Positions 35,214-43,784 of a stretch of DNA of 53,478 nt are shown in pieces. Under the pieces are notes generated by a model, which did not search any database, was not told the origin of the DNA, and saw only the letters and a program-made list of their open reading frames with translations. Both the position numbers and the translations under genes were made by a program. The number at the start of each line of letters is the position of its first letter. The stretch's first letter is position 1. Source of the stretch: Acidimicrobiaceae bacterium (lineage in GTDB: Bacteria > Actinomycetota > Acidimicrobiia > Acidimicrobiales > Bog-793). The stretch spans positions 1-53,478 of the forward strand of contig JAODBO010000032.1 of assembly GCA_025464005.1 (NCBI GenBank). The letters run 5' to 3'.

Positions 35214-36290
35214 TCAGCGCCGCGGCGGCGCCGTTGACGCGCGACTAATCACGCGGGGCTCAGGATCCTCTAAACGTTGGACCGATGGGATTTCCTGTCC
35301 ATCGATCATGAGGAGGAGCTGGCGCGTCGCCATTTCCCCAAGTTCGAAAAGCGGCATCCAGATCGTCGAGAGCGACGGCGTGAGGTATTGGGCGATGGTC
35401 GCATCATGGAAGGCGATCAGCGAGACCTCCTCAGGCACCGTGACGCCCGCAGCGTGGCATGCGGCGAGCGCACCAATCGCCGCCACGATGCTGCTCGCAG
35501 CAATCGCGGTCGGCTGACGTGCGAGCGCGAGAAGCTTGAGCGTCGCCTCGTATCCGCCCGCCTCGTCAAAGCTCGCCCGCTCGACGTAGCCGCGTCGAAT
35601 TGGCAGTGCGGCGGCGCGCATCGCCTGCTTGAAGCCGGCGAGCCGCCGTGTTGCCGTGTCGACCTCGTCGGGGCCGGCGAGGCAGGCGATACGGGTGTGT
35701 CCGAGCCCTACAAGATGCTCGACGGCGCGCGCCATGCCGCGCTCGTCATCCTCGATGATGCTCGGCAGCGATCCCCGAATCCGCCGGTTGAGGATGACGC
35801 AGTTAGTCAGACCGTTCAATAGTGGCGGCGGAAGCGACTCGTGCAGCGTGCCGCTTGCGATGAGCAGTCCGTCAACGCGCCCACCAAGGATCAGTTCCCG
35901 ATGTGCCGAGTCCACCGCGCCAACGTCAGCGGACTCGGCGAGCACGAGAACATAGCCAGCCTGGCGTGCCGCCGCTTCGGCGCCCTTGATGATCTGCTCG
36001 TAGACAATGTTCGCGGTGCTCGGAATGATCAGTCCGAGCGTAGTCGTACGCCGCAACGCGAGGCCGCGGGCGTTGACGTTCGGGACATAACCGAGCTCGG
36101 CGGCCGCCGCGAGGATGCGCTCGCGTGTGGTCGGGCGCACGCGCAGGGCGGGGTCGTCTCGAAGGACGCGCGAGACCGTCGAGGGATCCACCTGCGCGGC
36201 GCGGGCGACGTCGAGCAGCGAACTCCCTCCGCTCGATCGCTGGGCAGACCGCACGCCGTCGATGGCGACTTGGTCGAGCACTACGAGCAC
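35214..36290 (-). CDS. LacI-family transcriptional regulator
   Basis: The 358-residue protein has the LacI helix-turn-helix (about 24-43, LLDVARAAQVDPSTVSRVLR), the hinge-helix region (NVNARGLALRRTTTLGL, 71-87) and a periplasmic-binding-like effector domain (88-345) with HLVGLGHTRIACLAGP. It probably represses by binding CAAGCGCTTG, a palindrome of the form LacI proteins use, found in its own upstream region and in the promoter of the large operon at 53.4 kb. The effector is probably the catabolic substrate or product. The annotated start (GTG 36290) leaves about 20 extra residues; a shorter start is possible. Confidence 0.92.
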   Translation of the reverse strand: MLVVLDQVAIDGVRSAQRSSGGSSLLDVARAAQVDPSTVSRVLRDDPALRVRPTTRERILAAAAELGYVPNVNARGLALRRTTTLGLIIPSTANIVYEQIIKGAEAAARQAGYVLVLAESADVGAVDSAHRELILGGRVDGLLIASGTLHESLPPPLLNGLTNCVILNRRIRGSLPSIIEDDERGMARAVEHLVGLGHTRIACLAGPDEVDTATRRLAGFKQAMRAAALPIRRGYVERASFDEAGGYEATLKLLALARQPTAIAASSIVAAIGALAACHAAGVTVPEEVSLIAFHDATIAQYLTPSLSTIWMPLFELGEMATRQLLLMIDGQEIPSVQRLEDPEPRVISRASTAPPRR

Positions 36291-36324
36291 CGACTTTCGA
36301 TGAAGGGGCCTAGAGACCCATGAT

Positions 36325-36334
36325 CAAGCGCTTG
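36325..36334. promoter_or_regulatory. LacI-type operator in the lacI/DmfA2 intergenic region
   Basis: The perfect palindrome CAAGCGCTTG lies in the 71-bp space between the divergent LacI gene and DmfA2 copy 2. Its position allows control of both. The same sequence is repeated at 53409-53418. A TATCCT at 36350-36355, 6 bp before the GTG of the DmfA2 gene, could be the -10 of a leaderless transcript. Confidence 0.7.
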
Positions 36335-36361
36335 TCCGGATCGTGATGATATCCTGCGCTC

Positions 36362-38473
36362 GTGGCGCGCGGCTACCTTGAGGCCTTCGAGGTCGGCCCC
36401 GACGGCATCTTGGACGTCCATGTCGCCGCCACGACGCCGACACCGGAGTTGGCGATCCGACGTTTGATCCATGCCGACGCGCATCCCGATGGCCCCGGCG
36501 TGCGCACCGAAGACGTGTGCTGGCGGGTCACCGAGCTCGCCACAGTGCGCGAGCATGATGTGACGGCGGGCTCTTGCGCAGTAATCGAGGGTTGCCTTCC
36601 CCACGAAGGCGCGCCGTTCATGATCGCGACATGGATCTGGCCGACGGACCTGCGAGCCGCGGCCTCCGTGGCCTCGTGGCGTACTTCGCTCGGGACCGCG
36701 CAGCTCGCTCTCGTCGATAATCGACTCACGCTCGAAATCGCCGGTGAGCCGCTGCTCGTCTCTCCTCACCGATTGCACGAGCGCCAGTGGCACTTTGTCG
36801 CTGCCGCCATCTCGGCAACGACGGGTTTCGCAAGAATCGCTTGGGGTCAGCTCGGCCGCACCGGCGGACCCTATGAGCTGACGCGAGAAATCGCGAGCCT
36901 TGCACCCGCCGTCTCGGACTCGTCCCTCGTTCTCGGCGGGACACTCGCCGACGATGGCGTGGCACGGGGCGCCTTCGACGGAAAGCTGCACGCGCCGCTC
37001 CTTCTTGGCGAGATCCCCGATGCCATCGGCCTCATGGAGCTCATGAACTGGGGTCTTACGCGCTCGAGCCGGCCACCGGCAGTGCTCGCGCGTTGGGAGT
37101 TCGGCGACGCCGAATCGCTTGCGACTGTCGTCGACACTACGGGGTCGGGACGACATGGACGTCTGCTCCAAGCGCCGACGCTCGGCGTCACGCCACCGCC
37201 GTCTCTTGCGGGAACCATCGCCACCCCACCGATTGGCCCCCCCTATGCGACCGTGCACCTGCACCGCGACGACCTCGAGGACTGCGGATGGCCGGCCACA
37301 CATCGCATCAGCGTGCCAAGCTCGGCTCGCTCGGGCTTCTATAGCCTCTCGATGAGGAGTCAAGACGGCGACATCGAACTGCCCTTCGTCGTCACGCCCT
37401 CGACATCTCCGCAAGTGCTCCTCCTCGCGCCCACCTATACCTGGCAGGCCTACGCCAACCTCGGGCGCGATCCAGAGCGCTATCCAGGGCTCTCGCACTA
37501 TGCCCTGCACGCGGATGGATCGCCGGTATACGTGACGACCCGGCTCAAGCCCTCGCCGACTCTCGAGCCCGGCGCACGCATGGAGGTCGAGAGCGTCGAC
37601 GGGTTCAGTGGCACCGAAGCGAGCGAAGTCGCTCCGGCCGCAACTCACTTGCTGATGGCCGACCTCTACGCCAATTTCTGGCTCGAGCACAGCACAGTCG
37701 ACTTCGGGGTCATCACGGACGGCTTGCTCGATCAGCGGGGCCTCGATTGCCTCGCGCAGGTGCGAGTCCTCGTACTGTCTGCCCATCCCGAATACTGGAC
37801 GCGCACAATGCTCGACACTCTCGACGCCTACCTCTCGACCGGCGGGAGCGTCATCTATCTTGGCGGAAACGGCCTCTACTGGGTGACCTCGATCGACCCC
37901 AAGCGTCCCTACCTCATGGAAGTTCGCCGCTCGTGCGGATCGCAGACTTGGAACGCTGAGCCGGGTGAGGTACACCACGTCTTCGAGCGCCAGCCCGGTG
38001 GAACATGGGCGGGGCGCGGGCGACCACCAGACAAGCTCGTCTCGGTCGGTTTCGCCGGCTTCGGCTGGGACACTGGCATTCCCTACCGGCGCACCGCCGC
38101 CTCCTATGGCCCGGAGTTCTCCTGGGTCTTCGCTGGTGTCGCCGGCGATACCATCGGTGAGAGAGGCCTCAATCTCGGCGGAGCGGTCGCCTTCGAATTC
38201 GACCGTCATGACCCCAACCTCGCGCCCAGCGGCACGACCGTGCTCGCGACCGCGGCGCCAGCGGGGGGATTCTTCTTTCGCAGCTTCGAAGACGGCGCCG
38301 GACGTGCACCTGACCCCGAAACGCGCGCTGATATGACGATCCGCCATACCCCCTCGGGCGGGACGGTCTTTAGCCTCGGTTCGGTCACCGCCAGCGGCGC
38401 CCTGCCCGTCCAAGGCGGCGATAACGATTTCGCACGGGTCTGCACGAACGTGCTCTCACGCATGCTCTCCTAG
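36362..38473 (+). CDS. DmfA2-like protein, copy 2
   Basis: This 703-residue relative of the N,N-dimethylformamidase large subunit is the shortest of the three in this window. A beta-rich N-terminal part (about 1-330) is followed by the catalytic domain. Candidate iron ligands are Y364 (AYAN), Y380 (HYALHADG) and E477 (SAHPEY), then YLGGNGLYWVT. The segment between the two Tyr ligands is much shorter than in copies 1 and 3 (15 versus about 36-41 residues), which may reshape the active site. GTG 36362 agrees with the family N-terminus (GYLEAF). It is divergent from lacI and ends 2 bp before the stop of copy 3 on the other strand. Confidence 0.78.
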   Translation: MARGYLEAFEVGPDGILDVHVAATTPTPELAIRRLIHADAHPDGPGVRTEDVCWRVTELATVREHDVTAGSCAVIEGCLPHEGAPFMIATWIWPTDLRAAASVASWRTSLGTAQLALVDNRLTLEIAGEPLLVSPHRLHERQWHFVAAAISATTGFARIAWGQLGRTGGPYELTREIASLAPAVSDSSLVLGGTLADDGVARGAFDGKLHAPLLLGEIPDAIGLMELMNWGLTRSSRPPAVLARWEFGDAESLATVVDTTGSGRHGRLLQAPTLGVTPPPSLAGTIATPPIGPPYATVHLHRDDLEDCGWPATHRISVPSSARSGFYSLSMRSQDGDIELPFVVTPSTSPQVLLLAPTYTWQAYANLGRDPERYPGLSHYALHADGSPVYVTTRLKPSPTLEPGARMEVESVDGFSGTEASEVAPAATHLLMADLYANFWLEHSTVDFGVITDGLLDQRGLDCLAQVRVLVLSAHPEYWTRTMLDTLDAYLSTGGSVIYLGGNGLYWVTSIDPKRPYLMEVRRSCGSQTWNAEPGEVHHVFERQPGGTWAGRGRPPDKLVSVGFAGFGWDTGIPYRRTAASYGPEFSWVFAGVAGDTIGERGLNLGGAVAFEFDRHDPNLAPSGTTVLATAAPAGGFFFRSFEDGAGRAPDPETRADMTIRHTPSGGTVFSLGSVTASGALPVQGGDNDFARVCTNVLSRMLS

Positions 38474-38475
38474 AG

Positions 38476-40737
38476 CTAGAGAGGCTCTGAATCGAGAAAG
38501 CGACGTAGCACGTTTTCCGTTAGGCGAGCAACGTCGTTGTCGTAGCCGGTCGAAGCAAGTGCACCGAGCCAGGTGATTGCACCGACGGAGAACACCGCGC
38601 CGCCAGTCGCGTATGGCGTGATCGCGAGGTCGGAACGCACCAGCGGCTGCGTCGTCCCGCCTTGGTCCGGTGCGGTGAAGGCGAGGTCCTCTAGGGCTAG
38701 CTGATAGGCGTCACTATGGCCCGTCGAGGTGGCAAGAACGACAGTTTCCGCGGGAGTGCCGCGGGACGGATCAGCGCGGTCGACCTCGTTACCCGCTGCG
38801 CCGCCGAGCAGCAAGCCGTCTTGCCCAAAGGCGGTCTCGTCGCTCAAGCCTCCGAAGACGAACTCCCAGCGCGGCTCGCGAGTGACGCGGCGGTAGCCGG
38901 GAGCGCTCATGTCCGCGCCCTGGGCGGCGAAGCCAACTCCAAGTAGTCGGTTCGGTGGGCGCCCGCGATGGCGCCAGAGGCCACCCGGCTCGCCGGTCGT
39001 CGCGTGGTGCGTCTCGCCCGCCGCGCTCTCCCACGCTCGGCCACCGGCGTGCCCTCGACGCACCTCGATTAGATGGGGGCGTGCGGGATCAACCGAGGTC
39101 ACCCAGTAGAAGCCATTCCCGCCAAGGTACATAAGGCGGCCGCCCTCCTCGACGTGTTCCTCGATCGCTGCGATCAGCGCGCTGCTCGCGTACTCGGGAT
39201 GGCTGCCGGTGAGAACGACGCGATAGCCCTCGAGACAGCGGCGTCCCTCCTCATGGAGGAGGTGGTCGGTGAGGACGTCGTAGGCGAATCCGCGCCTGTC
39301 GAGCCAGTCGAGAAGATAGAGGTCCTCGCCGAGATGAACGGGCCCGTCGAAGAGCCAGAACCGGTAGCCCGGATCCAGGTTCAGAACGGGGCGCCGGCAC
39401 GAAGAGAAGCAGACCCCTGTTCCGTCGTCGTGGTGGTCATAAAGGGAAAGGCCGAACTCGCGGTGCGCCGAAATCTCGAGATCCTGGGGCGAGGGATACT
39501 GCCTGACATCGCCGAAGTGCGCGAGCGACTCGCGGACATGCTCGTTCGCGTATGCGAGGTAGGTGAATGTTGGCAACAGAACGGCGATCGGTGGGCGCTC
39601 CGCGGAACGCGCGGGCACAACAAAGAACGGCACAGAGCGGGAGCCTGCCTCGCTCGAGAGTCGCGCTGCGTAGACACCCGATGGCAGCGTTGACGGCAGG
39701 TCGAGCGTCGCGGTCGTCTCCCACGCAGCGTCCTCGAGGTCGTCGCGGTGGAACGAAAGGGCCCTATAGAGCTCGGGTGCCTCGGCGGGGCAGATCACAC
39801 TCCCGTCGTAGGCATGACCGGTGACTGCAGGCATCGGGGCGTTAATGAGCCGGGCGCCTGCGTCCGTGCCTCCGGTCTCGGGGATCAGCGAACCGCGAAC
39901 CTCAGGACCGAAGCGCCAGGCGTAGGAGAAGGCGTCGTCCCTTCCGTCGCTCTCGCCACTCGCGAAGGCTCCGACGCCCTCAACATCGCCCACGCCGCCC
40001 GTAATACGCGGTGCTTCGAGCTTGCCGTCGAAGTGGCCTACGCGCCGCCCGCTCCCCACCGATGCGCCGGCATTGTGGAATCCACCGGCGCCAAGCATCA
40101 GGCGATCCGGCCGGGCCGGGCCGCGAAGCGCGGCGGCTTCGTCACTACCTATCGTCTCCTCGGCGATGAGTACCTGCGGGCCGCTCGGCGCACGATCGAG
40201 GGAGCGGACCCGGATGTGCACGCGGCGCGCGGAGAGGTCGACGCCGAACTCCGCCCTATACCACCGCCCGGCGCGCACCGGCTCCGCCGACTCGATGCAG
40301 AGGCGTCGGCGCTGAGGGTCGAGACCGACGCGCAGCTCGCACATCCCGTTGTCGACCAGGGCGAGTTCAAGTGAGGACCGACCGTCGGCCGTCAGCAGCG
40401 CGGCGACGACCTTGGTCCCATCAAGCCGGCTCGGCGAGAATACGACTTCGACCCGGAACCAGCCGGCGCTGCGCAGCGCCGGCAGAGGCTCTGTGAGCAC
40501 GCACGATCCCTGCGCGACCTCCTGGACTGCGGCAGGAAATCGCCGCCGAAGCCACCACCGCTCAAGGTGCTCACGGCGCCCCGGGCCGAGGGGACTTTCA
40601 TCTCCCTGGAGGACACGTACGATGTCGACGTCAAAGTTGAGTCCGCTGCTCACCTTGAGCTCGAGATGCTCGCCCGGCCGCGCCGTCCAGCGGTCAAGGT
40701 AGCCGATCGGCGGGATGGCGGCCCCCGAGCTGCTCAC
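38476..40737 (-). CDS. DmfA2-like protein, copy 3
   Basis: This 753-residue DmfA2 homologue has a LamG-like beta domain (about 80-310) and the DMFase-type catalytic domain. Candidate iron ligands are Y396 (LAYANE), Y433 (LYDHHDDG) and E515 (GSHPEY), followed by MYLGGNGFYWVTSVDP. It is the last gene of the 14-gene operon. GTG 40737 overlaps the EthD-like stop (GTGA), hinting that the two proteins work together. Copies 1 and 3 are more alike in the catalytic core than either is to copy 2. Confidence 0.8.
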   Translation of the reverse strand: MSSSGAAIPPIGYLDRWTARPGEHLELKVSSGLNFDVDIVRVLQGDESPLGPGRREHLERWWLRRRFPAAVQEVAQGSCVLTEPLPALRSAGWFRVEVVFSPSRLDGTKVVAALLTADGRSSLELALVDNGMCELRVGLDPQRRRLCIESAEPVRAGRWYRAEFGVDLSARRVHIRVRSLDRAPSGPQVLIAEETIGSDEAAALRGPARPDRLMLGAGGFHNAGASVGSGRRVGHFDGKLEAPRITGGVGDVEGVGAFASGESDGRDDAFSYAWRFGPEVRGSLIPETGGTDAGARLINAPMPAVTGHAYDGSVICPAEAPELYRALSFHRDDLEDAAWETTATLDLPSTLPSGVYAARLSSEAGSRSVPFFVVPARSAERPPIAVLLPTFTYLAYANEHVRESLAHFGDVRQYPSPQDLEISAHREFGLSLYDHHDDGTGVCFSSCRRPVLNLDPGYRFWLFDGPVHLGEDLYLLDWLDRRGFAYDVLTDHLLHEEGRRCLEGYRVVLTGSHPEYASSALIAAIEEHVEEGGRLMYLGGNGFYWVTSVDPARPHLIEVRRGHAGGRAWESAAGETHHATTGEPGGLWRHRGRPPNRLLGVGFAAQGADMSAPGYRRVTREPRWEFVFGGLSDETAFGQDGLLLGGAAGNEVDRADPSRGTPAETVVLATSTGHSDAYQLALEDLAFTAPDQGGTTQPLVRSDLAITPYATGGAVFSVGAITWLGALASTGYDNDVARLTENVLRRFLDSEPL

Positions 40738-41045
40738 GACGCGTGGACGAGCATGCGGATTGCGTCCTCCGAGCGCGAGAAGGTGCCGGTATGGCGGCGC
40801 AGCTCCCGCGCCGCCTCTGATTCGAGCGCGGCGGTGAGTGCGCGACCGGTTTCGAAGTAGAGGAGGCCGACCCCCGAAGGTCCGTCGGCGCCCGGTTCGG
40901 CGACGGGGAGGAGCTCGACTCGCCGCAGCCCTGGCAACGCCTCGATCAGGCGCCGATGCTGGCCGAGCCAGGCGTCGAGAAACTCGGCCTCCGTCACGTC
41001 ACCTCGTCGGAAGAGTACGACGCAGTAAATCGTCGGCTCAGCCAT
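40734..41045 (-). CDS. EthD-like small protein
   Basis: The 103-residue protein reads TIYCVVLFRRGDVTEAEFLDAWLGQHRRLIEALPGLRRVELLPV, the ferredoxin-like alpha/beta-barrel pattern of EthD and related dimeric small proteins. Such proteins assist degradation of ethers or act as small isomerases or oxygenases. ATG 41045 lies inside the last codons of the preceding gene (8-bp overlap), and its own stop overlaps DmfA2 copy 3. I considered it as a substitute DmfA1 subunit but see no likeness. Confidence 0.65.
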   Translation of the reverse strand: MAEPTIYCVVLFRRGDVTEAEFLDAWLGQHRRLIEALPGLRRVELLPVAEPGADGPSGVGLLYFETGRALTAALESEAARELRRHTGTFSRSEDAIRMLVHAS

Positions 41046-42498
41046 CAGCAAAGTTGACGCCGTCGTAGAGCGGATAGAGCGTACCGGGCACCGGCGTGTA
41101 CCCGCGGACGCGCGGCGAGACAGCGTAGGTCTCCTTCGGCGAACACAGCGGGATGTAAGGAAGCTCGCGCATGAACGTCGCCTGGACCTCCGCGCTTCGC
41201 TCGGCGAGCTCCTCCGACGTTGCCGCCTGCAGATAACGGTCGAAGGCGACGTCCACTGACGGGACGATTGCACCCTGCCAGTTGCCGCCGCCATCTCCAG
41301 AACACGACGAGCGCGAAAAGCCCATCACCGCTTCGATCGCATCCTGCCACAACCACTTCGAGAGGATCGCCGGCGGCCGCGCTTCGCACGCCCGGTAGAA
41401 GTCCTCGAACGGCTCGTGATAGTCGAATTCGAGTAGAACACCGACCGCCGCGAGCTGGCGCCCGAGCTCAGCGGCAAGGCGCCGGAATGCTGGCGACTCC
41501 TGGGTGACACACTTAAGGCGAAAGTCCAGACCATCGCGTGACCGCGCGCCGTTGGCACCCCGCACAAACCCGGCGCGATCGAGGACGGCCTCCGCCTCCG
41601 CGACGGAAAGCGGAGCGACAGTTTCGGGACCATAGCTCGAAGCGAACGGGTCGCCGACGGGAACGGGCGAGCGGCGGCCGTCGCCGAGGTCACCGAAGGC
41701 CGCCTCGACAAGCGCCTCTCGGTCGATGAAGGCATCGATGGCGCGGCGCACATCGACATTCGCGACACCGAACGGGCCGTCGAAGTTCAGTGCCAGGTAG
41801 AACTGCGAGATCTCGTCCTGCTCCCAGTACGACCAGCGGGCCGCGCCCGCGTCCGCCAGCCACTCCGGGCGCACGGCGCGCACGACAGCGACATCGACCC
41901 GGCGCAGGGCTGCCTGGCGATCCTCCTCGTTCGGTGCGGAGCGCCAGGTGACGACTTGCGAGCGATCGCTGCGTGATCGGACACGCTCGGCGACGACCTC
42001 GTCGGTGCGAAAGGAGGCGAGCCGGTACGGCCCGGTGCCGTCCGCGGACTCCACCCCGTACCGATCCTTGAGGGCGCTACGGCGAGCATCATTAGCAATG
42101 GCCGTGTGCGTGCCCCAGAGGAGCGTCGGCAGACGCAGGTAGGGATAGTGGAGGCGGATCTCGATCGTTTCGTCGTCAAGGGAACGAACGGTGTCGACCG
42201 GATCCCAATACCAGAGTTGGCGAGCCCGGCCATCTCCCCAGCGGCACCGCTCGAGTGCAGCGACCACCGCATTCGCGTCACATACGTCGCCCGAGTGGAA
42301 CAGCGCGCCCTCGCGCAATCGCAGCCGCCACACGCATCCATCGGTGCTAGTCGACCACTCCGACGCAAGTCCCGCTTGCGCTACGCCTTCGGGGCCTTTG
42401 TTGAGCAGGGACTCATAAACCGCGACCCCGGGTGGGTCGATGTGGTCGCCCCCGATCGGATCGAGCTTCGTGAAGCCATACTCGAAGATCTCCTCCAT
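41038..42498 (-). CDS. family-5 solute-binding-like protein without signal peptide
   Basis: The 486-residue protein has the SBP_bac_5 fold: VAVYESLLNKGPEGVAQAGLASEWS, WRLRLREGALFHSGDV, GTGPYRLASFRTDEVVAERV, FYLALNFDGPFGVANVDVRRAIDAFIDREAL and the end TPVPGTLYPLYDGVNF. Unlike ordinary binding proteins it has no signal peptide. The ATG at 42498 is fixed by a strong AAGGAAGG site and a TAATG overlap with the amidohydrolase gene. The protein is therefore predicted to be cytoplasmic. It could chaperone or buffer the substrate, or be exported by an unusual route. Confidence 0.8.
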   Translation of the reverse strand: MEEIFEYGFTKLDPIGGDHIDPPGVAVYESLLNKGPEGVAQAGLASEWSTSTDGCVWRLRLREGALFHSGDVCDANAVVAALERCRWGDGRARQLWYWDPVDTVRSLDDETIEIRLHYPYLRLPTLLWGTHTAIANDARRSALKDRYGVESADGTGPYRLASFRTDEVVAERVRSRSDRSQVVTWRSAPNEEDRQAALRRVDVAVVRAVRPEWLADAGAARWSYWEQDEISQFYLALNFDGPFGVANVDVRRAIDAFIDREALVEAAFGDLGDGRRSPVPVGDPFASSYGPETVAPLSVAEAEAVLDRAGFVRGANGARSRDGLDFRLKCVTQESPAFRRLAAELGRQLAAVGVLLEFDYHEPFEDFYRACEARPPAILSKWLWQDAIEAVMGFSRSSCSGDGGGNWQGAIVPSVDVAFDRYLQAATSEELAERSAEVQATFMRELPYIPLCSPKETYAVSPRVRGYTPVPGTLYPLYDGVNFADG

Positions 42499-43784
42499 TA
42501 GTCCTTCCTTCGGTTCGCGTCGAGGGCGAGGTATCCGTGCCGAGCGACGAGTGCGCCTTGCACCCAGACCTCGGCCGGGCGGAGAATCGCCGTCGGATCG
42601 TGCCGCAGATCGCCATCGAGAAGCAACAGGTCGGCAGCTAGTCCGGGAGCAATGGCGCCCGTAAGACCGCCAAGACCAAGTGCCCGCGCTGCGTGCGCCG
42701 TGCCCGCGAGGAGAGCCTCCTCGCGCTGCAGGCCAACGTCGGACTCCAGTGCGAGCACGGCACGCGCCGTCGCACCGTGGCGTACGTTCGTGACCCCGGC
42801 GTCGGTCCCCGCGAGGAGCGGCACCCCGGCGTCATGAAGCGCACCGAACACCGGCAGCATCTCTTTGCGAACTTGCGCCCGTTCGCTCATCACCTGACCG
42901 TCGTCGCCGTCGTCGGGCATGCCAACGGTGATCGTGGCGTCGATCGCGGTGCCACCGGCGCGCAATGCTGCAATCGTCGCAGGTGAAAGCACGATCCCCT
43001 CGCTTGTCGCGCAGGTGCCGTGCGCGACCACGGAGGCGCCGAGGCTGCCGGCGAGCGCTACGGCCTCGGCGGAATGGGCGTGAACGACGAGCGGACGGCT
43101 GAGACGACGTGCCTCGGCGGCGAGCGCAGCGACAACCTCCGCCGGATACTGCAGCATGCCAGGGTTGCTCCCCGGCGTGAGGTTGCCACCGGTCAGCATC
43201 AGCTTCAAGAAGTCGGCTCCCGCGGCCACCTGGCGACGGGCCACTCGGATAACGTCCTCGAGCGAGTCAGCGCACCCACCCAGAATCGCGCAATGACCCC
43301 CGGTCGTCGTGATCGGGGCACCACTCGCGAGGATGCGAGGCCCGACGGTACGGCCGCTTGCCACGGCGTCCCGGGCACCCAGCGCGACTTCTCCCCGTGC
43401 CCCGCAATCGGCAAGCGTTGTCACGCCCCGGCAAAGCGCGAGCTGCGCATGGTAGAGCGCAACCATCCCGAGCGTCACATCGCTTGTCGCGACCACGTCG
43501 TCGATGACGGCCGACCCACCGCTGAAGGTGAGATGGACATGGCTGTCGATGAGGCCCGGAACAAGAGTCGTCCCCGGCCTCGGGCGCGCCGCGGCCGCCC
43601 CCGTCGGCTCTGGTCCGTCGGTAACTGCGGTGATGATGCCATCCACGACAAGTACGGTCACGCCTTCGACGAAGCCGCGCCCCGGGAGGAACGTCGCACC
43701 CGCGCGCCACGCGACGGCGCCGCGCGCAACTTCAAACGATTGGGCGCCGTCGTGCGGCAGCGGCAGGTTCTCGAGATCGTTCAA
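42498..43784 (-). CDS. imidazolonepropionase-like amidohydrolase, locus 2
   Basis: This 428-residue amidohydrolase has HxH at H82/H84 (LIDSHVHL), a candidate carboxylated lysine K194 (ADFLKLMLTGG), His in VVHAHS and VAHGTC, and the metal Asp in AGTDAGV. It is a paralogue in function class of the locus 1 enzyme (both have the GLID(A/S)HVHL and G-A-D-(W/F)-(I/L)-K motifs). The TTG start overlaps the MBL gene stop (TTGA); an extra N-terminal segment of about 18 residues precedes the first strand. Cytoplasmic. Confidence 0.82.
   Translation of the reverse strand: MNDLENLPLPHDGAQSFEVARGAVAWRAGATFLPGRGFVEGVTVLVVDGIITAVTDGPEPTGAAAARPRPGTTLVPGLIDSHVHLTFSGGSAVIDDVVATSDVTLGMVALYHAQLALCRGVTTLADCGARGEVALGARDAVASGRTVGPRILASGAPITTTGGHCAILGGCADSLEDVIRVARRQVAAGADFLKLMLTGGNLTPGSNPGMLQYPAEVVAALAAEARRLSRPLVVHAHSAEAVALAGSLGASVVAHGTCATSEGIVLSPATIAALRAGGTAIDATITVGMPDDGDDGQVMSERAQVRKEMLPVFGALHDAGVPLLAGTDAGVTNVRHGATARAVLALESDVGLQREEALLAGTAHAARALGLGGLTGAIAPGLAADLLLLDGDLRHDPTAILRPAEVWVQGALVARHGYLALDANRRKD

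Noticed and set aside
40734..41045. EthD-like protein as the missing DmfA1 small subunit
   Set aside because: The sequence pattern is EthD-like ferredoxin fold and I see no resemblance to DmfA1; the coupling to DmfA2 copy 3 is only positional.
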